A stretch of 36,969 bases of DNA from JBGQDM01 sp041495845 (GCA_041495845.1 JBGQDM010000020.1:1-36969); one strand, 5' to 3'. Positions 15,315-23,320 are shown, counted from the first letter of the stretch. Notes: generated from the sequence alone by a model not told the origin. Translations and numbers: made by a program.

Positions 15315-16937
15315 GTGGGCTCCAGCACCATTTACGACGCGATTGTGGTGGGCGGTGGCCACAACGGACTGACCGCGGCAGCTTACTTGGCGCGCGCCGG
15401 CATGCGGGCCCTGCTGCTGGAGCGACGCGAGATGGTGGGCGGCTGCTGCGTGACAGAAGAAATCGCGCCCGGCTGCCGTGCTTCCACCACTTCCTACATT
15501 GCCAGCATGCTGCGGCCCGAAGTGATTCGCGATCTCGGGTTACGCGAGCACGGGCTGCGCATGGTGCCTTGCGATCCAGCGCTGCTGGTCCCTTTTCCGG
15601 ACGGCGCCGTCGCGCCCTGGTGGTCGGAGCGGGAACGCACGGTGGCGGAATTGAAGAAGTTTTCGCCGCGCGACGCGCAAACCTTTGTTCGGGTAGACGA
15701 TCAGCTGAAAACACTGGCACGGTATTTGCAGCCATTTTTTCTGGAACCGCCACCGGTTCTGCGGGCGCCGGGCCTGGAGGGCTGGCTGGATTTGTTGCGC
15801 GTGGGCAAACGCTTCCGCGGAATTTCGAGTGATGAAATCGCGCAACTAGTCGCATTTCTGACCGGATCGCTGGGAGATTTTCTTGATCGGAATTATGAAT
15901 CCGACAAAGTGAAGACGCTGTTTCTGGCGAACAATGTGTATGGGAAGCACGGTGGGCCATACCAACCCGGAACGGCGCTCGGCCTTTTGTTTCATTTGCT
16001 GAGTGGGGGCGAGCATGAACTGCAAGGCTTTTATGGCCACGTGATGGGAGGTATGGGATCGATCACGCAGGCGTTGGCGGCGGCCGGGCGAAAACTCGGA
16101 GTGGAGATTCGCACGGCGGCGCCGGTGGCGCAGATTCTGGTGCGCGACGGGCGCGCCTCCGGCGTGGCGCTTGAGAATGGCACCGAAATTCACAGCCGCT
16201 TCGTGCTTTCCAACGCAGACCCCAAACGCACATTTCTGCAGCTGGTGGAAGCGAGTGCGCTGCCTGCGGAGTTTCGCGCCGCTGTGGCCGGAATCAAAAT
16301 GAACGGGCCCTGCGCCAAAGTGAACCTGGTGCTCAGCGAAGAACCGAAGGTGACAGGAATGCCTGCGGAATTTTCGCTCTCCCAGCGGGCGCTGTTCACG
16401 CTGGTGCCCTCGCTGGAATTTGCCGAGCGCTGCTATGACGTGGCCAAGTACGGCGACATCCCCGAAGAGTTGTGGGTGGATTGCGTGGTGGCATCCAACG
16501 CCGATCCCAGCCTGGCCCCGCCCGGCCGGCACGTGATGACGTGCTTCGTGCAGTATGTGCCCTACAACCTGCGGCAGGGCACATGGGACGAAAAACGCGA
16601 ATTGCTGGGCCAGCGCGTGCTGCGGAAGATTGGTGAATACGCTCCCAACGTACCGGGAGCAGTCGTGGCGCAACAAATTCTTACGCCCCTTGATCTGGAG
16701 CGCACCTACGGCATTACTGAAGGAAACATTTTCCACGGAGATTTGTCGCTGGAACAGTTGTTCTTTATGCGGCCGGTGGCGGGATGGGCGCAGTACCGAA
16801 CGCCGGTGCCAGGACTCTATTTGTGCGGCGCAGGAGCGCATCCAGGCGGTGGCGTTACCGGCGCTCCGGGGCACAACGCCGCACAACAGGTGCTGCGCGA
16901 CAGCAAGCGCGGCGGACGGCGGACGGCGCGAGCATGA
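15315..16937 (+). CDS. FAD-dependent oxidoreductase, phytoene-desaturase/PYROXD2-like
   Basis: A 540-residue flavoprotein of the phytoene dehydrogenase-related group (COG1233-like). The N-terminal dinucleotide-binding motif is AIVVGGGHNGLTAAAYLARAG, followed by LLLERREMVGGCCVTEE. A C-terminal FAD segment, GLYLCGAGAHPGGGVTGAPG, is typical of the PYROXD2 branch. It is not near carotenoid genes, so a desaturase role on carotenoids is unlikely. The context argues for oxidation of a small amine or alcohol. The GTG at 15315 starts just before the FAD motif; a TTG at 15288 would add nine residues and neither has a strong Shine-Dalgarno. The stop overlaps the next gene's ATG (ATGA), indicating translational coupling with the DAO-type oxidoreductase. 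Confidence 0.85.
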   Translation: MGSSTIYDAIVVGGGHNGLTAAAYLARAGMRALLLERREMVGGCCVTEEIAPGCRASTTSYIASMLRPEVIRDLGLREHGLRMVPCDPALLVPFPDGAVAPWWSERERTVAELKKFSPRDAQTFVRVDDQLKTLARYLQPFFLEPPPVLRAPGLEGWLDLLRVGKRFRGISSDEIAQLVAFLTGSLGDFLDRNYESDKVKTLFLANNVYGKHGGPYQPGTALGLLFHLLSGGEHELQGFYGHVMGGMGSITQALAAAGRKLGVEIRTAAPVAQILVRDGRASGVALENGTEIHSRFVLSNADPKRTFLQLVEASALPAEFRAAVAGIKMNGPCAKVNLVLSEEPKVTGMPAEFSLSQRALFTLVPSLEFAERCYDVAKYGDIPEELWVDCVVASNADPSLAPPGRHVMTCFVQYVPYNLRQGTWDEKRELLGQRVLRKIGEYAPNVPGAVVAQQILTPLDLERTYGITEGNIFHGDLSLEQLFFMRPVAGWAQYRTPVPGLYLCGAGAHPGGGVTGAPGHNAAQQVLRDSKRGGRRTARA

Positions 16938-18157
16938 GCGCGAATTCCCTTCCCCAATCTCCGTCACCTCGGACTTCCTTGCCCCAGTCGACGCTTCCCA
17001 CGACCGCCGACTTCGTGATTGTGGGCGCCGGCGTGATGGGCGCATCTCTGGCGTTTCATTTGACCCGGAGCAAGGCGGGACGCGTCGTCGTGCTGGACAA
17101 AGATTATGCCGGGCAGGGCGGCAGTGGGCGGTCTTCAGCCCTGGTGCGCATGCACTATAGCTATCCGCCGGAAGTGCAACTGGCGGTGAAGAGTCTGGAG
17201 ATTTTTGCGCACTGGCGTGAGTATGTGGGTACGGCTGGGGAATTTCGCAAGACCGGGTTTGTGCGCATTGTTGCACCCCACGAGATTGAAAGGCTGAAGG
17301 CCAACGTGGCGATGCAACGGGCGCTGGGCGTAACGGCGGAGTTGATTGACGCCGTCGAACTAAAACAGCTGGAGCCAGACTGGGTGGTGGACGATGTGAC
17401 CCTGGCAGCGTATGAACCAGACTCGGGCTACGGTGACGGCTCGGTGGTGGCCAATGATTTCCTGGAAGTCGCGCGCGCGAACGGAGCACAATATTTTCCG
17501 CGAACGCGCGTGGCCGCGCTGCGCGTGGAGAAAGAACGGGTGTGCGGCGTGGTCACCGACCGCGGAGACATTTCCGCCGGGGTGGTGGTGGGCGCCACCG
17601 GCCCCTGGACGAAGCCTCTCTTTGCGACTGCCGGCGTAGAGTTGCCGATTGAAACCGAGTATCACCAAGTGGCGATTTTGCGGAATCCGCCACAGATGAA
17701 AAGTGGCGGCGGCGCCTGCATTGATTCGGGCACGGCAACGTACTTCCGTTCGGATGGCGGAGAGAAAACGCTGGTGGGAGATTTCTACGGACGTCGCGAC
17801 GTGGATCCGGACAATTTCCCGCAGCGACCGGCGAGCGAGGAGATCGAAGCCCTGGTGGAACGGGCGGCGCGGCGCGTGCCGCTGCTGGAACACGCCGAGA
17901 TGATGCGCGGCGTGACCGGCGTCTACGACATGACCCCGGACGCACGGCCGCTGCTCGGCGAGACGGCGGTAAAGGGGCTGTATGTCATGGCGGGTTTTTC
18001 AGGCATGGGATTCAAGATTTCCCCGGCCGTTGGATTGGTGATGGCGGAACTGCTAACCGAACGCCGCACGAGCACGGTGGACTTGACGCCGTTCCGGCCC
18101 CAACGGTTTGCGGAAGGACAGCCGATCCGAGCGGAGTTTGAGTACGAAGACGATTGA
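16934..18157 (+). CDS. FAD-dependent oxidoreductase, DAO family (sarcosine/dimethylglycine dehydrogenase-like)
   Basis: A 407-residue flavoenzyme of the D-amino-acid oxidase fold. After a Ser/Pro-rich N-terminus (1-22) comes FVIVGAGVMGASLAFHL, the FAD-binding motif, then VVLDKDYAGQGGSGRSSALV. The C-terminal MAGFSGMGFKISPAVG segment is the standard FAD-contacting end of the DadA/SoxB group. Family members oxidise secondary or tertiary amines such as sarcosine, dimethylglycine or glycine betaine derivatives, which fits the flanking methyltransferase. The ATG overlaps the previous stop by four bases. The downstream tetrahydrofolate-binding GcvT-like domain of full-length dimethylglycine dehydrogenase is absent, so released formaldehyde would not be captured by this polypeptide. 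Confidence 0.87.
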   Translation: MSANSLPQSPSPRTSLPQSTLPTTADFVIVGAGVMGASLAFHLTRSKAGRVVVLDKDYAGQGGSGRSSALVRMHYSYPPEVQLAVKSLEIFAHWREYVGTAGEFRKTGFVRIVAPHEIERLKANVAMQRALGVTAELIDAVELKQLEPDWVVDDVTLAAYEPDSGYGDGSVVANDFLEVARANGAQYFPRTRVAALRVEKERVCGVVTDRGDISAGVVVGATGPWTKPLFATAGVELPIETEYHQVAILRNPPQMKSGGGACIDSGTATYFRSDGGEKTLVGDFYGRRDVDPDNFPQRPASEEIEALVERAARRVPLLEHAEMMRGVTGVYDMTPDARPLLGETAVKGLYVMAGFSGMGFKISPAVGLVMAELLTERRTSTVDLTPFRPQRFAEGQPIRAEFEYEDD

Positions 18158-18188
18158 ATTGCGAAGGCGGCGAGCTGTGCCGGGCAAA

Positions 18189-18216
18189 GAGATTTTTCGC
18201 TTCGCTCAGGATGACA
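18189..18216. repeat. Dispersed intergenic repeat, copy 2
   Basis: The sequence holds CGCTTCGCTCAGGATGACA and pairs with the copy at 3910-3938. It is in the 85-base gap between the DAO-type gene and the methyltransferase gene. The reverse frame reads CHPERSE-K-S, which should not be annotated as a protein. Confidence 0.6.
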
Positions 18217-18242
18217 AATGAGCAACGGATAAGGAGCAGGTC

Positions 18243-19232
18243 ATGAAAAAAGGAATTCTGGAACGGTTGCACGATGGCATTGTGCTGGGCGATGGCGGCT
18301 ACTTGCTGGAACTGGAAAAACGGGGCTGGGTGCGGCCGGGACCGTTCACGCCGGAAGTGGCGATCACGTATCCCCCGGCGCTGCGCGAACTGCATGTCGA
18401 GTTTCGCGAGGCGGGAGCGGAGGTTTTGCAGGCGCTGACCTTCTACGCTTCGCGCGACAAGCTGGCGACCGTTGGATTGGCCGACCGACTGGAGGACATC
18501 AATCGCTCAGCCGTCCGCATCGCCAAAGAAGTGGCGGAGGACCGTTGCCTGGTGGCCGGAAACCTGAGCCTTACCTGGATGTACGAACCCAACAGCCCGG
18601 CAGCAGCGGACAAAGTGCGCGCCACGTTTGATGAGCAGTTGGCAGTGCAAGTGGAAGAAGGCATCGACTTTATCATTGGCGAAACTTTCTCATGGCTGGG
18701 GGAGGCGTTGCTCGCGGTGGAGCGAGCGAAAAAGACAGGCCTGCCGGTGATGGTCACGATCTGTTTTGAAAATGAGAACCAGACTACCGATGGGAAAAGC
18801 GCGGCGGAGGCGGCCAAGGCGCTGGTGGGAGCCGGCGCCGACATTGTCGGCATGAACTGCCTGCGCCCTCCCGAGCACACGCTGCCGTGGATGGAACAGA
18901 TGCGAAAAGCCGTGCCCTCAGCGTATCTGGCGTGCCAGCCGGTGGCCTACCGCACGCCGAAGGAGAAACCGGATTTCACCAGCCAGCCTGGATTTCCGTA
19001 TGAACTGGATCCCTTGCAACTCAGCCGCAGAGAGATGGGCGAATACGCAAGACAGGCACGCGACATGGGGATCGATTTCATTGGAGCGTGCTGCGGCACG
19101 GTGGCGGCGCATATCCGCGAGATGGCCAAAGTCCTGGGCAAACTGCCCGAGGATTCGCGCATCTGGAACAAGGGCGGAGAGAAACCGATGTCGGCGTATG
19201 AGTATTACGGGCATGATGCGGTGAAGAAGTAG
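18243..19232 (+). CDS. Betaine-homocysteine S-methyltransferase-like protein
   Basis: A 329-residue zinc methyltransferase barrel. The start MKKGILERL, then GDGGYLLELEKRGWV and LTFYASRDKL, match animal betaine-homocysteine methyltransferase (BHMT) closely. The three zinc cysteines are C206 (GMNC) and C283-C284 (GACCG). Of the betaine-pocket residues I recall for human BHMT, Tyr77 is kept (Y68) and Glu159 is kept (E147), but Trp44 is Phe (F35). The reaction would be transfer of a methyl group from betaine or a related onium compound to homocysteine, giving methionine. AAGGAG at 18231-18236 sits 6 bases before the ATG. The neighbouring oxygenase and DAO-type enzyme strengthen the betaine reading. 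S-methyl donors remain possible. Confidence 0.85.
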   Translation: MKKGILERLHDGIVLGDGGYLLELEKRGWVRPGPFTPEVAITYPPALRELHVEFREAGAEVLQALTFYASRDKLATVGLADRLEDINRSAVRIAKEVAEDRCLVAGNLSLTWMYEPNSPAAADKVRATFDEQLAVQVEEGIDFIIGETFSWLGEALLAVERAKKTGLPVMVTICFENENQTTDGKSAAEAAKALVGAGADIVGMNCLRPPEHTLPWMEQMRKAVPSAYLACQPVAYRTPKEKPDFTSQPGFPYELDPLQLSRREMGEYARQARDMGIDFIGACCGTVAAHIREMAKVLGKLPEDSRIWNKGGEKPMSAYEYYGHDAVKK

Positions 19233-19245
19233 CTGCTAGTTGCTC

Positions 19246-19251
19246 AGGAGG
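19246..19251 (+). promoter_or_regulatory. Ribosome binding site that fixes a TTG start (DoxX)
   Basis: A full AGGAGG lies five bases before TTG at 19257. No ATG or GTG is near, so the TTG is the start. Confidence 0.75.
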
Positions 19252-19256
19252 ATTCC

Positions 19257-19685
19257 TTGCGATTTCTTGACCGGTTGCAACCGCTGGGGCTGTTGGGATT
19301 GCGGGTGGTGCTGGGTGTGATCATGGCGGGGCATGGCTACCGCAAGTTTTTTGCGGGCGGGATGCCGCATCACTTCGACCTGGTGCGGCACATTGGGCTG
19401 CCGGGCTGGCTGGCGTACGTTTCGGCGGGAGCAGAATTCTTTGGCGGCCTGCTGCTGGTGATGGGGTTGTTTACCCGGCTGGCAGCGCTGGCTGTGTTCA
19501 TCGACATGCTGGTGGCGGTGCTGAAAGTGCATTGGAGCAATGGGCTGATGGGACCAAACGGCAGCGAGTTCCCGCTGTCGCTGATGGCCATGGCATTTGC
19601 GCTGATTTTTCTCGGTGCGGGAGCCATCTCGCTGGATCACGTGTTGCGGGGCGGTGGTGGTGGCAGAAGAGCAGCGAGCAAATAG
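19257..19685 (+). CDS. DoxX family membrane protein
   Basis: A 142-residue protein with four hydrophobic segments (about residues 8-25, 50-72, 76-94 and 105-127), of the DoxX/MphA family. LGVIMAGHGYRKFF near the start and AGAEFFGGLLLVMGLFTRLAAL in the middle are family landmarks. Roles of DoxX proteins vary and are poorly defined; some act in redox or stress complexes at the membrane. The TTG start is fixed by a perfect AGGAGG five bases upstream. It is 24 bases after the methyltransferase and is probably the last gene of the plus-strand arm of the TetR cluster. The C-terminus is a Gly/Arg-rich tail. Confidence 0.85.
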   Translation: MRFLDRLQPLGLLGLRVVLGVIMAGHGYRKFFAGGMPHHFDLVRHIGLPGWLAYVSAGAEFFGGLLLVMGLFTRLAALAVFIDMLVAVLKVHWSNGLMGPNGSEFPLSLMAMAFALIFLGAGAISLDHVLRGGGGGRRAASK

Positions 19686-19711
19686 CTGGGCAGCTTTCAG
19701 CTTCTAGCTTC
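19683..19711. repeat. AGCT-rich repeat at the DoxX stop, copy 3
   Basis: The stretch reads TAGCTGGGCAGCTTTCAGC, then TTCTAGCTTC. The first three bases are the DoxX TAG stop. The word AGCTTTCAGC is shared with copy 2, and TTCTAGCTT with copy 1. Confidence 0.6.
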
Positions 19712-19795
19712 GACCATCTGCGGAAAATCCTAAAACGCTGAGGGCGCGGAGGACCACCGGCCCAGACCTACGAAATTTTCGATTCGCCGGCGGGT

Positions 19796-20389
19796 TCAGC
19801 TGCGCCAACGGTCCACTCCATACCACCAGACGAGGCGGATGAATTCGTCAAAAAAAGTCTTGGCCCACTGGCGGTGGTGGTACCAGGGCGCGCCGAAGGT
19901 GCGTGGGTCACGAGCGGCGGCGACGGAAAACTCGAACTGCGGAAGTTCATGACGCAGAGTGGAGCAAGCGCGACGAGTATGGAAGTCGGAGGTCACGATC
20001 AGGACGCGGCGTGCGCCCAGGGCTTGCAGGCAGCGGCCGGCGTCACGGGCTTCATCGCGAGTGGAAAGGCCTTCGATCGGACAAACCGTGGCGACTCCGG
20101 GCGCGATGGAATCCAGGTAATGCTGCGCCAGTTCGGTCTGGGTCCACTGATAGACGTATGCGCGGGCGGGCACATTGAGGATGATGCGGGGAGCGTATTG
20201 CTGGCGTAGCAAGTCGAGCGCCAGCGCTGGACGGGCTTCGGTTTCGCCGGCCAGAACGAGAATCGCGTCGGCCGGTTGGCGGTCATCCACCACCAGCCAG
20301 TTGGCCGCGCGGGTCGCGACCCACCATGCGATCCCACACGCGAAGACGAGCAGAAGTGGGGTGACACGCTTGAGGCTGAAGCGACGCAA
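19796..20389 (-). CDS. YdcF/ElyC-like DUF218 protein, membrane-anchored
   Basis: A 197-residue protein with one N-terminal transmembrane anchor (about residues 10-27, TPLLLVFACGIAWWVA) and a DUF218 domain facing outward. The core signatures are ADAILVLAGETEARP, STRDEARDAG, and VLIVTSDFHTRRA, the last two being the conserved acidic and SDFH-type motifs. Relatives (SanA, ElyC, YdcF) affect envelope integrity; the biochemical activity is not known. I chose the TTG at 20389 because GGAGGA lies 9 bases upstream and the anchor follows at once. ATG (20461) and TTG (20473) codons further up have no Shine-Dalgarno. It is divergent from the nucleotide-sugar dehydrogenase. Confidence 0.83.
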   Translation of the reverse strand: MRRFSLKRVTPLLLVFACGIAWWVATRAANWLVVDDRQPADAILVLAGETEARPALALDLLRQQYAPRIILNVPARAYVYQWTQTELAQHYLDSIAPGVATVCPIEGLSTRDEARDAGRCLQALGARRVLIVTSDFHTRRACSTLRHELPQFEFSVAAARDPRTFGAPWYHHRQWAKTFFDEFIRLVWWYGVDRWRS

Positions 20390-20397
20390 TTTGGTAT

Positions 20398-20404
20398 TCC
20401 TCCG
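20398..20404 (-). promoter_or_regulatory. Ribosome binding site that fixes a TTG start (YdcF-like)
   Basis: CGGAGGA on the minus strand, then ATACCAAA, then TTG at 20389. This strong site decides the start against longer versions of the protein. Confidence 0.7.
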
Positions 20405-20595
20405 CTGAAAAAGTGAGTCCGAGGTCAGGGACGCCAATTGCCCCCAAAGGAGATTGCACATGGAACTGCCCAACCCGGGCTAACCCACGTAGAATCTTGA
20501 CGTTGGTAACACGAAAGTGGTCTGGTACCTGCACCCACGGCGTAGTACTCTGACTTCATTCTTACTTTAATTCTTTTTTGTTCGCAGGGGGAATC

Positions 20596-21951
20596 ATGCC
20601 AAAGGAATCTTTGACGGTGACGCCGGCTTCGGAACTGATTGCACGCATTGAGAAGCGCGAGGCGAAAATCGGAGTGATTGGCCTCGGCTATGTGGGCCTG
20701 CCGTTGGCCATGCTGTTCAGCGCGCAAAAGTTCAAAGTCACCGGCTTTGACATTGACGCCAAGAAAGTGGAGACGCTGATGCAGGGCGGCACCTACATTC
20801 AGCGCATCACAACGGCGGAGGTCGCCGAACTGCGCAGCCGTGGCTTCGTTCCCACTTCCGACTACAAACTGCTGCGGGAGATGGACGCCATCATCATCTG
20901 CGTCCCCACGCCGCTGAATGAGTATCACGAGCCCGACATGAGTTACATCACAACGACAGCGGAGGCGATCGCGCCCAACCTCCGCGCTGGACAGGTGGTA
21001 ATTCTGGAGAGCACGACCTATCCCGGAACCACCGCGGAAGTGCTGGTGCCGCTGCTGGAGAAAAACGGCAACGGGCTGAAAGCGTCGCGCCATGGGTCGG
21101 CGGGAAGCAAAGAATTTTTCGTGGTCTTCTCGCCCGAACGTGAAGACCCGGGCAACACCACGGTGGAGCGCAAGGACATCCCCAAGGTGGTGGGCGGGCT
21201 GGATGCGCCGGCAGCGGAGGTTGCAGCGGCCCTTTACGCATCAATCTTCAAGCGGGTGGTGCCGGTGTCTTCGCCGGCAGCTGCGGAGATGACCAAGCTG
21301 CTGGAAAACATTTACCGCTGCGTCAACATCGCGCTGGTCAACGAGCTCAAGCTGCTCTGTTTGCGCATGGGGCTGGACATCTGGGAAGTAATTGGGGCGG
21401 CGGCGACCAAGCCCTTCGGCTTCCATCCGTTTTATCCGGGGCCGGGCCTGGGCGGACATTGCATTCCGGTAGACCCGTTTTACTTGTCGTGGAAAGCGAA
21501 GGAGTTCGATTTCCGCACGCGGTTTATTGAGTTGGCCGGCGAGATCAACGTGGCCATGCCCTATCACGTGATCGCTTCGGTGGTGCAGGCGCTCAACCGG
21601 AACAAGAAAGCGCTCAACGGATCGAAGGTGCTGGTGCTGGGCGTGGCCTACAAGAAAGACATTGACGATTTGCGCGAATCGCCCGCGCTCACCATCATCG
21701 AACTGCTGCAGGCCGAAGGGGCAACGGTGAGCTACAACGATCCCTACATCCCGTTCATCGGCAAAGGACGGAAATACAACTTACAAATGCCGCGCGTGGA
21801 GCTAACGAATCTCAGGCAGTATGACTGCGTGCTCATCGTGACCGACCACTCCGGCTACGACTACGCACGGATTGTAGGCGAAGCGCAGTTGGTGGTGGAC
21901 ACGCGCAATGCCACGCGGGGGATTGAGTCGCCCAGGGTGGTACGGTGCTGA
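20596..21951 (+). CDS. UDP-sugar 6-dehydrogenase, UDP-GlcNAc dehydrogenase (WbpA) type
   Basis: A 451-residue NAD-dependent enzyme that oxidises a UDP-hexose twice to the uronic acid for surface polysaccharide synthesis. The N-terminal Rossmann motif is IGVIGLGYVGLPLAML (25-40). The catalytic Cys is C289 in GPGLGGHCIPVDPFYL, and the central EMTKLLENIYRCVNIALVNE helix carries the conserved Lys and Asn. The FSPEREDPGN segment and the C-terminal VLVLGVAYKKDIDDLRESPAL are characteristic of the UDP-N-acetylglucosamine/UDP-N-acetylmannosamine branch more than UDP-glucose. AGGGGGA at 20586-20592 is three bases before the ATG. No glycan operon follows, so this is a detached sugar-precursor gene. Confidence 0.9.
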   Translation: MPKESLTVTPASELIARIEKREAKIGVIGLGYVGLPLAMLFSAQKFKVTGFDIDAKKVETLMQGGTYIQRITTAEVAELRSRGFVPTSDYKLLREMDAIIICVPTPLNEYHEPDMSYITTTAEAIAPNLRAGQVVILESTTYPGTTAEVLVPLLEKNGNGLKASRHGSAGSKEFFVVFSPEREDPGNTTVERKDIPKVVGGLDAPAAEVAAALYASIFKRVVPVSSPAAAEMTKLLENIYRCVNIALVNELKLLCLRMGLDIWEVIGAAATKPFGFHPFYPGPGLGGHCIPVDPFYLSWKAKEFDFRTRFIELAGEINVAMPYHVIASVVQALNRNKKALNGSKVLVLGVAYKKDIDDLRESPALTIIELLQAEGATVSYNDPYIPFIGKGRKYNLQMPRVELTNLRQYDCVLIVTDHSGYDYARIVGEAQLVVDTRNATRGIESPRVVRC

Positions 21952-22018
21952 CGAGGAGACAGCTACCTACGTCGCGAGGGTAAGGAAAGGGGCGTTTCCC
22001 GCTCTGCTGTGAAAAAAG

Positions 22019-22252
22019 TTGCATATCGTACCGGGCCTCCTGCTAAGATTCGGGAAAGCTCGGGTAAACCGCACGTGCAGTGAGAGTTCCCATTCCGGCT
22101 TTGGGAAACGGATGGCCCCCAGCGTGCTTCCGTTTCTTACAGCCAGCGTCGCTCCCCGTCTCTGGCCCACGTGCATGTGTCCTTCTGAGTGTTGACCACC
22201 AGCCCCGGGGCGGGGCATCTCTGGTGACTGTAAGTTCATCTGAGAAGAAACG
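22019..22252 (+). promoter_or_regulatory. Structured 5' leader of the TonB-like gene
   Basis: The 301 bases between 21951 and 22253 hold no gene. TTGCAT (22019) and TAAGAT (22044-22049), 19 bases apart, may be a promoter, giving a leader of roughly 200 bases. Within it I see a 6-bp hairpin 22087-22092/22102-22107 (TTCCCA/TGGGAA). An 8-bp hairpin 22105-22112/22129-22136 (GAAACGGA/TCCGTTTC) shares bases with the first, so only one can form. A third hairpin is 22197-22202/22221-22226 (CACCAG/CTGGTG) with an inner GCCCC/GGGGC. This is switch-like in form, but it matches no riboswitch class I know. Confidence 0.35.
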
Positions 22253-23284
22253 GTGAAACCAGCGATGTCCCAGCCGATGTTTGCGCTCCTTCCCACTCCG
22301 CGGCCGCCGCTGATGAAGGCGCTCGTCAGCATGGGACTGGAAGTACTGGCCGGATTGCTGGTGTTCGGGTTTGGCCTGCTGCGCCCCATCGTGTATCAAT
22401 CACCGGAACGCGACTATCACGTGATCGCCCTGGTGGACGTGGCGCCGCCCGTGCTGCATGAGCCGCAACCGGTGCGCCGCCTGGTGATGCCGCCACCCGT
22501 GGCCCAGATCCGCGAGCCGATTCCACAGAACCGGCAACTGCCGCCGCTACCGCCCAAACCGAAAGAAGAAATCGCGCCGCAGATTCAGGTAGCCGCCAAA
22601 CGGCCAGAGATTGCTCCACCGCCGGTGATGATCCCGCGGGAACCGGTGCGCACCAATGTTTTCTCCACGGGAAGTTCAGCCCCCCCGACCATCGTGAAGC
22701 CACCGCAACAAGTTCAGACGGGCGGGTTTGGAGATCCTAATGGCTTGCCGGCGCAAGACAGCCGCAACAAGCCGGTGAATATCGCCCAGGTAGGGTCGTT
22801 TGATCTGCCGGCGGGCGCGGGTTCCGGCAATGGAACGGGCGGAGCCAAGGGCGCGCGCGGGGTAGTGGCGAGTTCGGGCTTTGGCAACGGCGGGGCTACA
22901 GGCGATGGCCACGGGCGCGTTTCTGCTCCACGGACCCCGGTCCAAGTTTCCGGGTTTGGCGAGATGCAGGCGGCGACCACGGTGGTAAAAGCCGCCAAGA
23001 TCGAAGCCGCACCTAAGATCATGCCGGTAGAGATTCTCTCCAAGCCCAGGCCGATCTACACCGAAGAAGCTCGGCGGCAGAGGGTTGAAGGCGAGGTGCT
23101 GCTGGAGGTCGTATTTGAAGCCAGTGGGCGAATTCGCATCCTGCGCATCGTTCGCGGGCTCGGTTTTGGGCTGGATGACGCGGCCATGCGCGCGGCGGAA
23201 AAAATCCAATTCAAGCCGGCGAAGCAAGCGGGACAGGCGACCGACTCAACCGCAATTCTGCACATCATTTTTCAGTTGGCTTAG
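22253..23284 (+). CDS. TonB-like energy transducer
   Basis: A 343-residue periplasm-spanning protein. One transmembrane helix (about residues 23-42) follows a short cytoplasmic start. A long Pro-rich stretch (60-150, with repeated PPP and KPKEE words) and a Gly-rich segment (150-240) lead to a C-terminal TonB domain from about 260. There SKPRPIYTEEARRQRVEG, VVFEASGRIRILRIVRGLG and AAEKIQFKPAKQ form the family signature. It would couple proton-motive force to outer-membrane receptors; no exbB/exbD or receptor is present here. Start candidates are GTG 22253, with GAGAAG 5 bases upstream, and ATG 22265. A structured leader precedes it. The next gene starts 36 bases downstream. Confidence 0.87.
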   Translation: MKPAMSQPMFALLPTPRPPLMKALVSMGLEVLAGLLVFGFGLLRPIVYQSPERDYHVIALVDVAPPVLHEPQPVRRLVMPPPVAQIREPIPQNRQLPPLPPKPKEEIAPQIQVAAKRPEIAPPPVMIPREPVRTNVFSTGSSAPPTIVKPPQQVQTGGFGDPNGLPAQDSRNKPVNIAQVGSFDLPAGAGSGNGTGGAKGARGVVASSGFGNGGATGDGHGRVSAPRTPVQVSGFGEMQAATTVVKAAKIEAAPKIMPVEILSKPRPIYTEEARRQRVEGEVLLEVVFEASGRIRILRIVRGLGFGLDDAAMRAAEKIQFKPAKQAGQATDSTAILHIIFQLA

Positions 23285-23320
23285 CGTTCTGGAGTGGGCC
23301 TAGCGGCGGGAGGGAACAAC

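Noticed and set aside
15315..16937. Carotenoid (phytoene) desaturase
   Set aside because: No carotenoid genes nearby; the sequence is closer to PYROXD2-like oxidoreductases and the context is amine metabolism.
17923..18225. Reverse-strand frame beginning MLICHPERSEKSLCPAQ
   Set aside because: Its start is translated from the dispersed repeat at 18189-18216 and the rest is the shadow of the DAO-type gene. It is a known kind of false ORF.
21984..21999. GGAAA-GGGGCG-TTTCC hairpin as terminator of the sugar dehydrogenase
   Set aside because: Only five base pairs and no T tract follows it.
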